The notes under the pieces: generated by a model | Seen by the model: only the letters and a program-made list of their open reading frames with translations | Databases searched by the model: none | What the model was told of the DNA's origin: nothing | Source: Berberis thunbergii | Lineage: Eukaryota; Streptophyta; Magnoliopsida; Ranunculales; Berberidaceae | Length of the DNA stretch: 64,000 nt | Reading direction: 5' to 3' | Assembly (NCBI GenBank): GCA_003290165.1 | Contig: QNQO01001160.1 | Location: 1 to 64,000, forward strand | Program-made: the position numbers and the translations under genes | Part shown: piece by piece, positions 32,104-43,125 of the stretch | Numbering within the stretch: position 1 is the first letter of the stretch | Layout of the letters: each line of letters begins with the position of its first letter

Positions 32104-33745
32104 AGGAAGTAAAAGCATAACTCTTCAATGTGGACATTCCTCTTGCCACCAAAGATTGGCAGTGCCCTTCAACTTGGTAGGAACTAATATTAAAATCAAG
32201 AATACAATCTCCATAGACCAATCCATAAAAGCGTCACCAAGCTCCACTCCATCATAAGAAGGCACAATTTAAATCTTTTATTATCTAGTCGTTCCATCAC
32301 TACTATCAGTTGGCTTAACTGATCATCATCAACAAAATTACCTCCACCGTAGTTTAGATCACCTAAGTTAGGAGGGCGAAAAAGCGAATTGCCACCTCTT
32401 CCAAATCCTCTAGCACGACCTGAAGGAGGTCGAAACTGTCCTCAGTCCTGCATAGGCAGCCAAGGTGGATTAGGATCTCTTTGTTGTTCTTCCACCCGCT
32501 GTCTGACATGCTCATGTGAAAACTTAGTCGGATCTGCATAGATAACTGTGGGGACCCTCCAAACCACATAGGACCTCATCATAGAATTTAATTTGGTTAG
32601 TGTGAGGGGATTAGGCTATTGAGGTGGGTAACCCGGATAATTGGAAAGTTGATATTGAGGAAGAAATGATTCAACAAAATACCTGATATGGGGTAAAAAA
32701 TTGTATGTACAAGGGTTTGGTAGGGATTATGCGGATTGGGGGCAACGTGGGGGTTCAAAGAAAAGGTTTCGGGCTGAGGACGAGATGTAGGAGAGGCGTG
32801 AAAAAGGGGTTGTTGAGGTTGCGAACCTCCCAAGATGGTGGGGAGGGTTGCTAGAGGGCAAGATTATTGAGAGGGAGGGTGAGGGGTTGCAAGGAGGGTG
32901 GTGGTGGTTGGACAGTGGCGGTGGGAGGTAGTGCAGGTTAAGAGAGGATGTCGGGAGAGGGAGAGAGGACGCCAGGAGAGGAAGAGAGGACGTCGGGAGA
33001 GGAAGAGAGGAGGGGAAGATTCCTTGGTTGATCGACCACCTGGTGGTGCACCGCCACCGACGGTGTTGCTGGAATGGTGGCTCCCGATGGTGTTGTGCGA
33101 TCCACGTGTGTCGACGGGTACCTCTTGTGGGTGCTTGTTGGGTTCTTTGTTGGCTGATAGGAGTTTCGTGATCATCAGTCCATCTTCTTCATTTCCCTTT
33201 CCACTGTCTGCTCTAACGCCTTCTCGATCTTTGCCTGAATCCATTGTTGAAATATTGCTAGTTTGTTATTCCAATCATCTTCTCTCTTGAGTCTCTCTTC
33301 TTCTCCGCGGAGTCTATTATGTTCTATCTCTGCATCCAGAAGAGCTTTTGATGTCTTCCATTTTTACATGACTTCAACTGCTTTGGTTCTCTCTTATTAT
33401 GTAATCTTCCAAGCCTTTTTTTTTCTTTTTATTTGCGTCATACAAGAGGAAAGTTTCGGCTCTGATACCAATTGATAAAAGTAAACTAATCTACGAGTAA
33501 AACTAAGCTAAATCTATGATAAACCCTAATTCAAAGATAAATAATAAACAAATACTCTTTCATTCAATCTACCAAAGAACAATAAACCCTGCTTTGCCTT
33601 ATTTATAATCACTCTAACTTCTTTGGCAAGCTATCTAACCTAACCCTAATTGGCTAATAATGCCCTAATTATCATGGGTTTTACTTAATAGAACAAATTA
33701 CACTTATATTACTAAACCAATCCATACTATCACCCACTTACATCA
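32104..33745 (-). mobile_element. Decayed 5' part of a Ty3-type retrotransposon (LTR, PBS, gag)
   Basis: On the minus strand the order is LTR (33745 to 33473, starting TGATGTAAGT and ending TTATCA), then a primer-binding site 'ttggtatcagagcc' (33473-33457, tRNA-Met type), then a gag-like region with many stops (about 33250 to 32104). The gag part includes Pro-rich pieces and 'SNGDAFIEW'-like remnants that are clearer in the twin copy at 40391-42054. The LTR contains 'gattataaataagg', a TATA box on the minus strand. There is no pol and no second LTR; the left side is cut at the duplication start. Confidence 0.7.
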
Positions 33746-34803
33746 CTTATAATCTCGTCCAAAGCGGAATTTAACAACTGACATTGTTTCGATGCAGTTT
33801 AACCTCACTTTCAGGTTTCTACCCTTGCCTGGAGAGGAGGGTATTTTAATTTCACCTGCAGATGCAGGTTTGTAGCCTCACTGGGAGAGGAGAATAATTC
33901 TCCAAAGATATTATATGGCATGCACAAGTATGCATATTGTATTTATAGTACCTACATCAGAAAATCAGATTGGATATAATCGAAGTAGACATACTGATAT
34001 TTCTTACACTAGACTGTGATTATGAAAAGAACGAAGCTACCACCCTATATTAGCCGGTAGATAATACGATGTATCGTGTGATATTGTAAACAACAGTGAT
34101 CTATCCTGATACGTCAAATATATCAGGGACATTTATGGTTAGACGATTGATATATATATATATGACTACATATATTTTGATAACTTGCTTTAGGTTGACT
34201 AATCCTGTTGCTACTCATCCTGAATTTGGTCATAGCAATACAAAACTGTTGCACAAATTCCAATAAACTTGTAACATAATCCTAACAAGCAATTAAGAGA
34301 AAGCAAGGACACCGATAATTCAAAAAACCTATAGTTACCATATCGGAAACCAAAATGGATCCGATATAATCCTGAAAGTATTGGACAGTCAACAACCAAG
34401 ATACGGCTTGGACATGGTCTTATGACTTGTGTTATTGTAAGCGTTACAAATTATGATTTAGGATGTGTATGCTCCATGATAACGCGTTGAAGTTCTCAAC
34501 AAATTGCAGATATCTGAGGCATACATAGGAATCACAACAAATCAAGAAATTACCCACAAGCTAAATTAGTAAATTAATTAAAGGCCTCAGGAGAACTTAA
34601 TGGTCAACAGATAATAGCCAATTATAGAACCTGACCTGAAGTTTAACTAAATACCCCCATTTCATTTTGTTTTCTCTTGAACACTTGTGTCCATCCATTC
34701 ATCCTTAACAATCTAATAATATACTCTCTTCTATTTTACTTTTGTTCCTCATTTTGGTTATGAGCTATCTGGTATTGTTGAGGAGAAGAGTAAGGAAGAA
34801 GAC
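33746..34803. other. Upstream flank of CHX gene (duplicated at 42055-43125)
   Basis: No gene. A TA repeat occurs near 34150-34162. The last 120 bp form the likely promoter and 5' UTR of the CHX gene, with a pyrimidine-rich block and the leader 'gaggagaagagtaaggaagaagac' before the ATG. Confidence 0.5.
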
Positions 34804-36729
34804 ATGAAAGGATTATCTACATACCACTTGCCAAATGACACAATCATGGTATGCAGGGAACCAGGTCTGAGCAGTACCATGTTTAACACTAAGGGATGGT
34901 TCTTGAAGGATAACCCTTTCAGCCACCCATCACCTCTTCTCTTCATGCAACTGTCAATCATTTCTCTGCTCTCCAACGGCGTCCACTTCTGCCTCAGTTA
35001 CCTTGGTCAAACTTCCATCATTTCCCAGACCCTAGTAAGCAAAAACTTCTCTATAACTTAAGTCCTCACCACCCACCACCACCCTCCTCTATCTAGGGGA
35101 TTTGATGGCGTTGTTTACGGTTGTGTTATTTGTCATTACTGGTGTTACTGCTACTAGTATTTTAAGTGATTGACTATTTAATAGAGTCTGGATAGTCTGG
35201 ACTCTGGACAATGGTGTAGGGATCCTCAAATGCTTAATCTATACCTGATAAGAAAATAAAACATCACACATCAGCTTTTGCCCGAAACAACATAGTTCAG
35301 TGCAGCCTGAACCCTCAACCCTGAAGTGAATTCCTTCTGGAATAGGAATTTTACAGCCTATACCATGGGGTTGAGGATCTCAATTGATCGTTGCATATAA
35401 GGGCTAGGATCAAGGTACAAGAAAGACAAAATCTTACTATAGAAAATTGGTATGGTCAAATACATGCAGCATATTGGGGAGATAATCTAAACAAAATTTT
35501 GAGTAATTAACATTTGTAGGTTGGGGTACCAGTTGATTAATTCTAGACCGTCGTTCTTACCATTATTTTCAGCCACATTGACATAATAGACTGTATTTTA
35601 ATGGGAAATATCCATATTTCCACATGAACCATCATTCACCCCCTATACTAATATTTTAAATGTGATAACTAACAACTTCTTATCATCAAATGTTGCTAAC
35701 ACAATCACTGTTGTATGATACTAGGCTGGTATCATCCTCGGACCTTCGGGTCTAGGGTGCATTGAAGCATTTGCTTCAACATTTTTCCCAGATGACAGCA
35801 AAAACACATTGGAAACAATTGCAAATGTGGGCATGATGTTCTTTTTCTTCGAAATGGGTGTGAAGACTGATACAAAACTGATTAGGCAATGTGGAGCCAA
35901 GGCCATAACAATAGGCATTTTAATATCCAGCGTTCCATTAATACTTGGAATAGCATTGTCTTTGGTCATACAACAGCTGTGTAACCTGGATGAAAGTCTA
36001 TCCCAATCTCTTACCTTTATTGCTGGCGGACAGTCTATTACAAGCTTCATTGTTATTGCCTGCCTCCTTACCGAGCTCAGAATGATCAACACTGAACTTG
36101 GTCGTCTAGCAGTATCTTCAGGAATTGTTGGAGATCTTTTCGGGATTACAGTGGGATTAGTTGCTTCGCCCATGCTGCAAGTGGAAAGTGAAATTCATAT
36201 GATACCAGTTATGTTGGTGTGGATAACAACTTCTGCATTGGTGGCCTTCATTGTGTTGATTTTTCGACCAGTAATGTTATGGATAATCAAGAAGACACCA
36301 GAAGGGAAGAATGTGAAAGAGGAATATATATTTGGAGTGTTTCTACTGATAATGATAACCGGCTACATAAGTGAGGTCATAAGCCAACATTACTTCTTCG
36401 GACCCATGGTCTTGGGATTAGCTGTGCCAGATGGACCCCCATTGGGAGCAGCTTTAGTAAACAAGCTAGACGCTCTTATTGTCAGCATTCTCCTCCCAAC
36501 CTACCTTGCTGTGATTGGATTAAAGATCGACGTATTTGAAATAGACTTCACAAGACTGTGGATCTTGGGATTTGTTATCATTCTCATTTTCATAGTGAAG
36601 ACTCTATGCAGTATGTTGCCTTGCCTCTATTGCGGCATGCCAGTGCGAGATTCTTTGGCTCTCGGCTTGATGATGAACAGCAAAGGAATTGTCGAGCTAG
36701 TAGCTCTTAACATTTTCATGGAGGGGAAG

Positions 36730-36772
<43 letters not shown>

Positions 36773-38030
36773 AAACTTAGCCTTCATACTAAGTGTCTTG
36801 ATTTAATTAAATCATTTTGCTATACAGATTCTGGACAAGGCCTCTTTCGCCGTTGGCACTATAACAATGATGCTGCTGACAGTAGTTATGGCACCATCAC
36901 TGAAAACTCTCTACAATCCTTCAAAAAGATACATATCCTCAGTGAGATGCAGTATACAACATTCCAAACAAGATGCTGACCTACGAATACTTTTGTGTGT
37001 TCATAAACAAGAAACTGTCCCCACAGACATTGAACTCATTGAAATTTCTAACGGCACAGAAACCAGCCCCGTCTCTGTATTTGTCCTACAACTAGTGGAA
37101 CTCATTGGTCGTTATACCCCAATCCTCGTTTATCACGAACCTCAACTTGGGCGCTCATCTAGTGAAACCAATACTGATCGCATCATCAATGCTTTCCGGC
37201 AGTATGAGTCACAACACGAAAGGGCCATCAAAGTATATCCCTACACAGCAATTGCACATCTATCAACCATGCATGACGATGTATGCAACCTAGCCATTGA
37301 TAAGGGGGTGAACATTGTCATCCTGCCATTTCATAAGGAAATAGCTATTGATGGTGAGGTGGGATCAGAGAATCATTGCATCAAAAGAATGAATGGTCAA
37401 ATCCTAGAGAGGGCACCTTGTTCAGTGGGGATCCTTGTCGACAGATACATACTACGTGGGAACCTAACAGCGCCACCAAAGCACTCAGCATGCCGTATAG
37501 GTGTGATCTTTTTAGGGGGAGCTGATGATGGGGAGGCACTAGCCTATGGAGCACGGATGGCTCAACATAACCACACAGTCGTCACAGTGATTCGTTTCCT
37601 TGCATATACATGCGATAACCCAAGGGAAAGAAAGTTGGCTAATGACATCATGGAAGAGTTTAAACACAATAATGAAAACAGCGATAATATTGAGTACAGA
37701 GAGGAAGTGGTGAAAGATGGGGAGGGATTTGCTACTGTACTCACAAGCATGGGTTATGATTATGACCTTCTGCTGGTGGGGAAGCGCCAAAGAAACGATT
37801 CACGTATCTTAAGTGGCCTCAACGAGTGGTCCGAGTGCCCAGAGCTGGGAATTGTAGGAGACATACTTGCTTCACCAGACTTAAAGGGGACGTGTTCAAT
37901 ATTGGTGCTGCAACAAGCTAAGCTAAGAACAAAAGTGAAGAGTTGCAACGGTAGAGATCTTATTCATGATGTACCATATGAAGAAGAAGCAGATGAAGCG
38001 TGGACAAACTCAATGGAGAGATATGTGTAG
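34804..38030 (+). CDS. CHX: CHX-family cation/H+ antiporter, intact, 812 aa
   Basis: Exons 34804-35034, 35725-36729 and 36828-38030 (TAG), 77+335+400 residues, phase-0 introns. It starts MKGLSTYHLPNDTIMVCREP. The membrane half has AGIILGPSGLG, the 'GGQSITSFIVIACLLTEL' segment, the conserved Asp in 'GIVGDLFG', 'AVIGLKIDVF' and 'MNSKGIVELVALN'. The cytosolic half has 'HKQETVPTDIELIE', 'APCSVGILVDRY', 'GGADDGEALAYG', 'DLLLVGKRQ' and 'CPELGIVGDILASPD'. It belongs to a different CHX subgroup from the three-exon genes at 18112 and 25203 (longer exon 1 and C-terminus, different wording). Intron 1 is long (690 bp). The donor of intron 2 is followed directly by a CT microsatellite (36732-36769). Monovalent cation/H+ exchange is inferred from family. 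The symbol is family-level. Confidence 0.92.
36732..36769 (+). repeat. (CT)n microsatellite directly after a splice donor
   Basis: About 19 CT units immediately after the GT of intron 2 (AAG|GTTCTCTC...). The paralogue at 45007-45023 has only about seven units. The whole intron is only 98 bp, so the expansion makes up much of it. Confidence 0.85.
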
Positions 38031-38511
38031 GTATAGGAGCGGAGTCAAAACTGCAACTTTCACGTGAAAATATCTATCAATTCATCCATTTCTCTCTTTC
38101 ATTCTTGAAATTTTTGTAGAGAAAGTTACACACTGTGGAGCCATCATTGTACATGTCTTAATAAGATGTAGAGAAAAAAATACTTTTGCTTCAATGGGGT
38201 GCAACTATCTTTTTTCTAAGGGTGGAGCGAAGAATTTTTATTGAACCCCAGAAATAGTAGGCAAGGTTCAAACCCTGGAGTTGTGATATCATCCGCCATA
38301 AATCTTACCATCAGTAAAAAGGAGAAACTTCCTTCAAGCACTTCATCATCAAAAAAAGTATAAAACAATGGGAATTTGGACAGGCACCTTAATTCGTTGA
38401 CAAAGCATAGCAGTGAAGATCACAAAGACACAACCAAGACTGATTGTGAGCTGAAACAGAGATTATATAACCTACAAAGCAAGGAGATAATTAGCTTTAC
38501 AAAACAAATTG
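38031..38511. other. CHX 3' flank
   Basis: No gene. Contains a B-box-like 'aggttcaaaccctgg' near 38264, also present in the twin at about 46528; there is no A-box or tail that would support a SINE or tRNA. Confidence 0.4.
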
Positions 38512-38849
38512 TGATACAACTACGGAAAATTAATCAAAATAACAAACAATAATCGAAGTAAAAGGACAATACTCAAAATAACGGAACAATAGTCGAAATA
38601 ACTATGATAAAAGCTAAAGGAAAATAACTAAGAAATCAAGTATTCTTTCAATCATCAACTTCATAACAATGAGCAACCCTTGCCTTATTTATAATTGTCT
38701 TAACTTATTTGGAAAATTAATTGAGCTAACCCTAATTGGCTAATAATGCCCTAACTACTATTTTGGGCTCTTACTTAATAAGACCCAATTATTCCTAAAG
38801 TTAATATGACTAATCTAATACCATAATATTGCTAATACTCTTTACATCA
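38512..38849 (-). mobile_element. Solo LTR of the same Ty3 family
   Basis: 338 bp, TG...CA on either strand, related to the LTR at 33473-33745: shared 'ccttatttataat', 'aaccctaattggctaataatgccctaa', 'gggctcttacttaata' and 'ttacatca'. Flanked by AATTG and CATTG (four of five bases match), a probable target-site duplication. No internal retroelement sequence is attached. The orientation follows the TATA box (minus). The twin is at 46769-47106. Confidence 0.7.
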
Positions 38850-40077
38850 CATTGACTCAAAGTGTACAAAGCTTATAGTCGCGATGCTCAGTTAGGCTCG
38901 GCTTATACTTCACTGCTTTCCTACATTTTGAGGGAAAAAAGCTCACTTTGAGAGATAGGACACACTCGTCATTAAAAGGATGTGATTCCTAATTTTTCAG
39001 ATTATGTTATCGATATATGTTTAATTATGTTGGGAACTAATATGCTGCAACGAATATCTCACGAGTAAAGAACAAAAGTGAACATACAAGGGGATATGTA
39101 ATAAAAAATGGTAAATCTCTTGATGAGACTTTGAAATGGTATCTGTTTATACCACGATGGAAATCAAAAGAACACACAATTGTAGAACAAATTTAATAAT
39201 AAAATTCAAAGCATTATAATATCTAGATCAAATTTTTTTGGTGGAAGTTCATAATTTCATAGCAAATATCGGTTTCATTCAAACTCTAAAAGTCAAAGGT
39301 AAGGGCTTCCAGAAGAAACTGATTTTACAAATGTACACACTAAAAAGAAAATGAACAAATAGACAACATGATAAAAGTTAAAATATAATGATTCATTATA
39401 TTAAGAGAGTTATGCGATTGAGCCAATTATATCCTTGATATAGACCTGAGTACCTGTTGTGTAGTGAGTTCAAGAACTCTATACATGGTACATCCTTGAT
39501 TTTTCTGACATACTGTATAATGCATTCATTATTAAACGCGTTTGATTGCCAAAAAAATTTGTGAATAACTCCTGTTCATATTCTTCTAGACAAGTAGAAA
39601 AACAATTGTTAGTGTCACAGTCACAGGACAGATCGATTAATCATCTCAATCCAATTAATTGCAAATGAAATCCAGCGGAAAAGAGCACTTTGCATTTCGA
39701 TCAGTATAGTCCACAGCCCGTAAGATTGAGTAATCATTTGCTAGTTTATCTTAGAAAATAAATTCTGGAAAGAACTAGATCCTGAAACAGTTGCCACTTT
39801 TTAGCTTCATTTTTTTTTTTCACTTTTTTGGGTCAGAACAAAATGTTTCAATTTCCCAATAAAATTTAATCTGTAAATGAGATTCCAAGTCTTTCACCTT
39901 TACAAATGCAGTTGGAACTTCAAATTTCCACATGAAAGGAGAAAAAAAGAAAGAAAATACACAATACATAATATCCACAAATCACCAATCCCAAATGAAA
40001 ATGAAAACACAATCATGTTAAGGCCCCGGACACATTTTTCCTGGCTTGTGATGTCAGATTCCGGTGCTGGAAAAATG
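38850..40077. other. Intergenic, no gene seen
   Basis: AT-rich. Part belongs to duplication B (to about 39465). The rest is unique and probably includes the 3' UTR of the minus-strand exon at 40078-40273. Confidence 0.45.
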
Positions 40078-40273
40078 TTACAAGTCTTCGGCAATGCTCT
40101 GGAGATGAGGCCTCCATACACCTGATCGCCCAGTCTTTCGATCTCTACGAGAAGGCTGGTTTTCAGACAAAATTTCAAATAATTTTGGATCAGCATCTGC
40201 AGCCAATGTAATAGTAATTATCCTTTTCGCCTTCTTAGAAGACGAAGATGGCAATTTACTATCAATTTTGCAA
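40078..40273 (-). pseudogene. Terminal exon of an unidentified gene, orphaned
   Basis: Minus-strand frame with acceptor 'tgactag|gt' near 40273 and stop TAA at 40080-40078. It encodes about 64 residues containing SKKAKRIITITLAADADPKL, then FEILSENQPSRRDRKTGRSG and VWRPHLQSIAEDL. It has the composition of a real C-terminal exon, and I do not know the family. Upstream exons (to the right) are missing: the next sequence is the decayed Ty3 element at 40391. It is probably a gene remnant cut off by duplication B or by the retroelement. Confidence 0.4.
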
Positions 40274-40390
40274 CCTAGTCAGTTACTGTGCTCCCAATCT
40301 TGGTAACTCCCCTTAAGCACCCAAAGAGTTCTCACTCATAATCCAAAAGGATAAAAAGTAGTACGCATCAACTCGAGCATGTCATCCCAG

Positions 40391-42054
40391 GTGTTTATAG
40401 GAGGTAAACGCATAGCTGCTCAACGTGCACATTCGTCCTGCCACCAAAGATTGACAATGCCCTTCAACTTGATAGCCACTAACTTACTGCATTCAATCCT
40501 CGCATCTTCTTAAAATCAAGAATACGATCAATCTTCATGGACCATTCAATAAAAGCGTCACCAAGCTCCACTCCACCATAAGAAGGCACTTCTAATTTCA
40601 ATCTTGCATCATCCCATCATTCTATCACTGCTATCAGTCGAGCAAATGATCATTATCAACAAAATTACCTCCCCGTAGTTTGGATCGTCTAAGTTAGGAG
40701 GGTGAAAAAGGGGATTGCCACCTCTTCCAAATCCTCTAGCACAACCTAAAGGAGGTTGAAATTGTCTTCTGTCCTGCACATGCAACCAAGGTGGATTAGG
40801 ATCTCTTTGTTGTTCTTTCACCCACTATATGACACGCTCCCATGGAAACTCAGTCAGATTTGCCACAGATAACTGTGGGAATACTACAAACCGCACATGG
40901 ACCTCATCATAAAACTCAATTAGGTTGATGCAGGGGGGGGGGGGATTCGTTTGCTGGGGTGGATAACTTGGATAATTAGGAAGTTGATATTGGGGAAGGA
41001 AGTTAAAATTCAACCAACTACCCGACGTGAGGTAAAAAACTGCATGTTCAAGGGATTGGTCAGGATTATTCGGATTGGAGATAGCATAGGGGTTCAAAGA
41101 AAGGGTTTTAAGTTGAGAACGAGGTGTAGGAGGGGCGTTGTTGAGGTTGGGAACCTCCCAAGATGGTGGGGAGGGTTGTTAGAGGGTGGGATGATTGAGA
41201 GGAAAGGCAAGGGGTTGCAAGGAGGGTGGTGGTTGGACAGCGACGGTGGGAGGCGGTGCGGGTTGGGAGAGGACGTCGGAAGGGGAGAATAGGACGATGG
41301 GGCAGGGGAGGGGGTGATCGCCTTGGCCAATCAACCCACATGGTGATGTGACGCCACCGGCGGTACTGCTTGATGCATGGTGACTCTCGGTGGTGTTGTA
41401 CAGTCTAAGGATGCAGACGGTACCACTTGTGGGTGCTCGTGGACCTCTTTGTTGGCTGATAAGAGCCTCGTGATCAACAGTCTCATCTTCTTCATCTCCC
41501 TTTCCACTGTCTTCTCTACCTTCTTCTCGGCAGGCTTCTTGATCTCTGCCTGAATCCACTGTTGCAACCTTACTAGTTTGTAATCCCAATCATCTTCTCT
41601 CTGAAGTCTATCTTCTTATTTACAAAGGCTATCATGTTCTATGTGTGCATCCCAGTGAGCTTTGGATGTCTTCCATCCTACCATGGCTTCAACTGGTCTG
41701 GTTTTCTATTATTCTCTCATCTTTCAAGTATTTTCTTCTGCGTATTTGTCTGATTTTGTTTGTCATAAAAGAGGAGCGTTTCGACTCTAGCTCTAATACC
41801 AATTGATAGAACTAAACTAAGCTACATCTATGAAAAACCATAATTCAAAGATAAATAATAAACAAATATTCTTTCAATCAACCAAGGAACAATGAACATT
41901 GCTTTGCCTTATTTATAATCTCCCTAACTTCTTTGGCAAGCTATCTAAACCAACCCTATGGCTAATAATGTCCTAACTATCACGGGCTTTACTTAATAGG
42001 CCCAATTACTATTAATACTACTAAACAAACCCATATTATCACCCGCTTACATCA
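40391..42054 (-). mobile_element. Decayed 5' part of a Ty3-type retrotransposon, second copy
   Basis: On the minus strand: LTR 42054 to 41804 (251 bp, shorter than its twin by small deletions), PBS remnant at about 41803-41788 with one change ('ttggtattagagc'), then gag. Read on the minus strand near 40600-40391 the text is recognisable Ty3 gag: 'AFIEWSMKIDRILDFKKM', then 'KLKGI' and 'WWQDEC' remnants and 'PPINTWDDMLEL', broken by stops and frameshifts. No pol. A G-run of ten occurs at about 40935. Confidence 0.72.
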
Positions 42055-43125
42055 CTTACAATCTCATCCAAAGCGGTATTTAACAACTGACATTGTTTCA
42101 CTGTGGTTAACCTCACTTCCAGGTTTCTACCCTTGCCAGGAAAGGAGGGTATTTTAATTTTAACTGCAGACGCAGGTTTCTACCCTCACTGGGAGAGGAG
42201 AATAATTCTCCAAAATATTATATGGCGCACACAAGTGTGCATATGATATTTATAGTACGTACATCAGAAAATCAGATTGGATTTAATCAAAGTAGTAGCC
42301 ATACTGATATTTCTTACATTAGACTGTGATTATGAAATTAATGAAGCAACTACCCTATATTAGCCAGTAGATAATGCGATGTATCATGTGATACTGTAAA
42401 CAATAGTAATCTAACCTGATACGTCAAATATATCAGGGACATGTATGGTTAGGCGATTGATATATATATATATATGACGACATATATTTTGATAATTTGC
42501 TTTAGGTTGACCAATCCTGTTGCTACTCAACTTGAATACGGTCATAGCAATACAAAATTGATGCACAAATTCTAATGAACTTGTAACATAATCCTAACAA
42601 AAAATTAATAGAAACCTAGGAAGCGCCCATAATTCAAAAAATCTATCGTACCCCTATTGGAAACCAATGCGGATCCAACACGGTCTTGAAAGTACCGGAC
42701 AGTCAACGACCAATATATGGCTTGGACATGGTCTTATGACTTGTGTTATTGTAAGTGTTACAAGTTATGATGTGGGATGTGTATGCTCCATGATAACATG
42801 TTGAAGTTCTCAACAAATTGCAAATATCTGAGGCTTAGATAGGAATCACAACAAATCAAGAAATTACTCACAAGCTAAATTAGTAAATAAGACCTCAGGA
42901 GAACTTAATGGTCAACAGATAATAGCCAAATATAGAACCTAACCTAAATAAAAGACTTGAAGTTTAACTAAATACCCCTCATTTTGTTTTGTTTTCTCTT
43001 TGACACTTGTGTCCATCCATTCATCCTTAACAATCTAATAATATAATCTCTTCTATTTTCCTTTTGTTCCTCATTTTCTTTCTGAGCTATCTGGAATTGT
43101 TGAGGAGAAGAGTACGGAAGAAGAC
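42055..43125. other. Upstream flank of CHX gene
   Basis: Second copy of 33746-34803, no gene. TA repeat near 42461-42474. The last 120 bp match the presumed promoter and 5' UTR of the 34804 gene. Confidence 0.5.

Larger units (their letters stand above)
32104..39465 (+). repeat. Tandem duplication B, copy 1
   Basis: From about 32104 ('agtaaaagcataactcttcaa') to about 39465 ('tagacctgagta.ctg.tgtg') this stretch aligns in order with about 40391-47690. It holds a decayed minus-strand Ty3 element, the CHX gene at 34804-38030 and a solo LTR at 38512-38849. The spacer 39466-40390 is not duplicated. Boundaries are estimated by eye to within some tens of bases. Confidence 0.75.

Noticed and set aside
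32898..33290. 130-codon + frame rich in Arg/Glu/Gly
   Set aside because: Antisense to the decayed minus-strand retroelement gag; repetitive 'ggagagg' composition.
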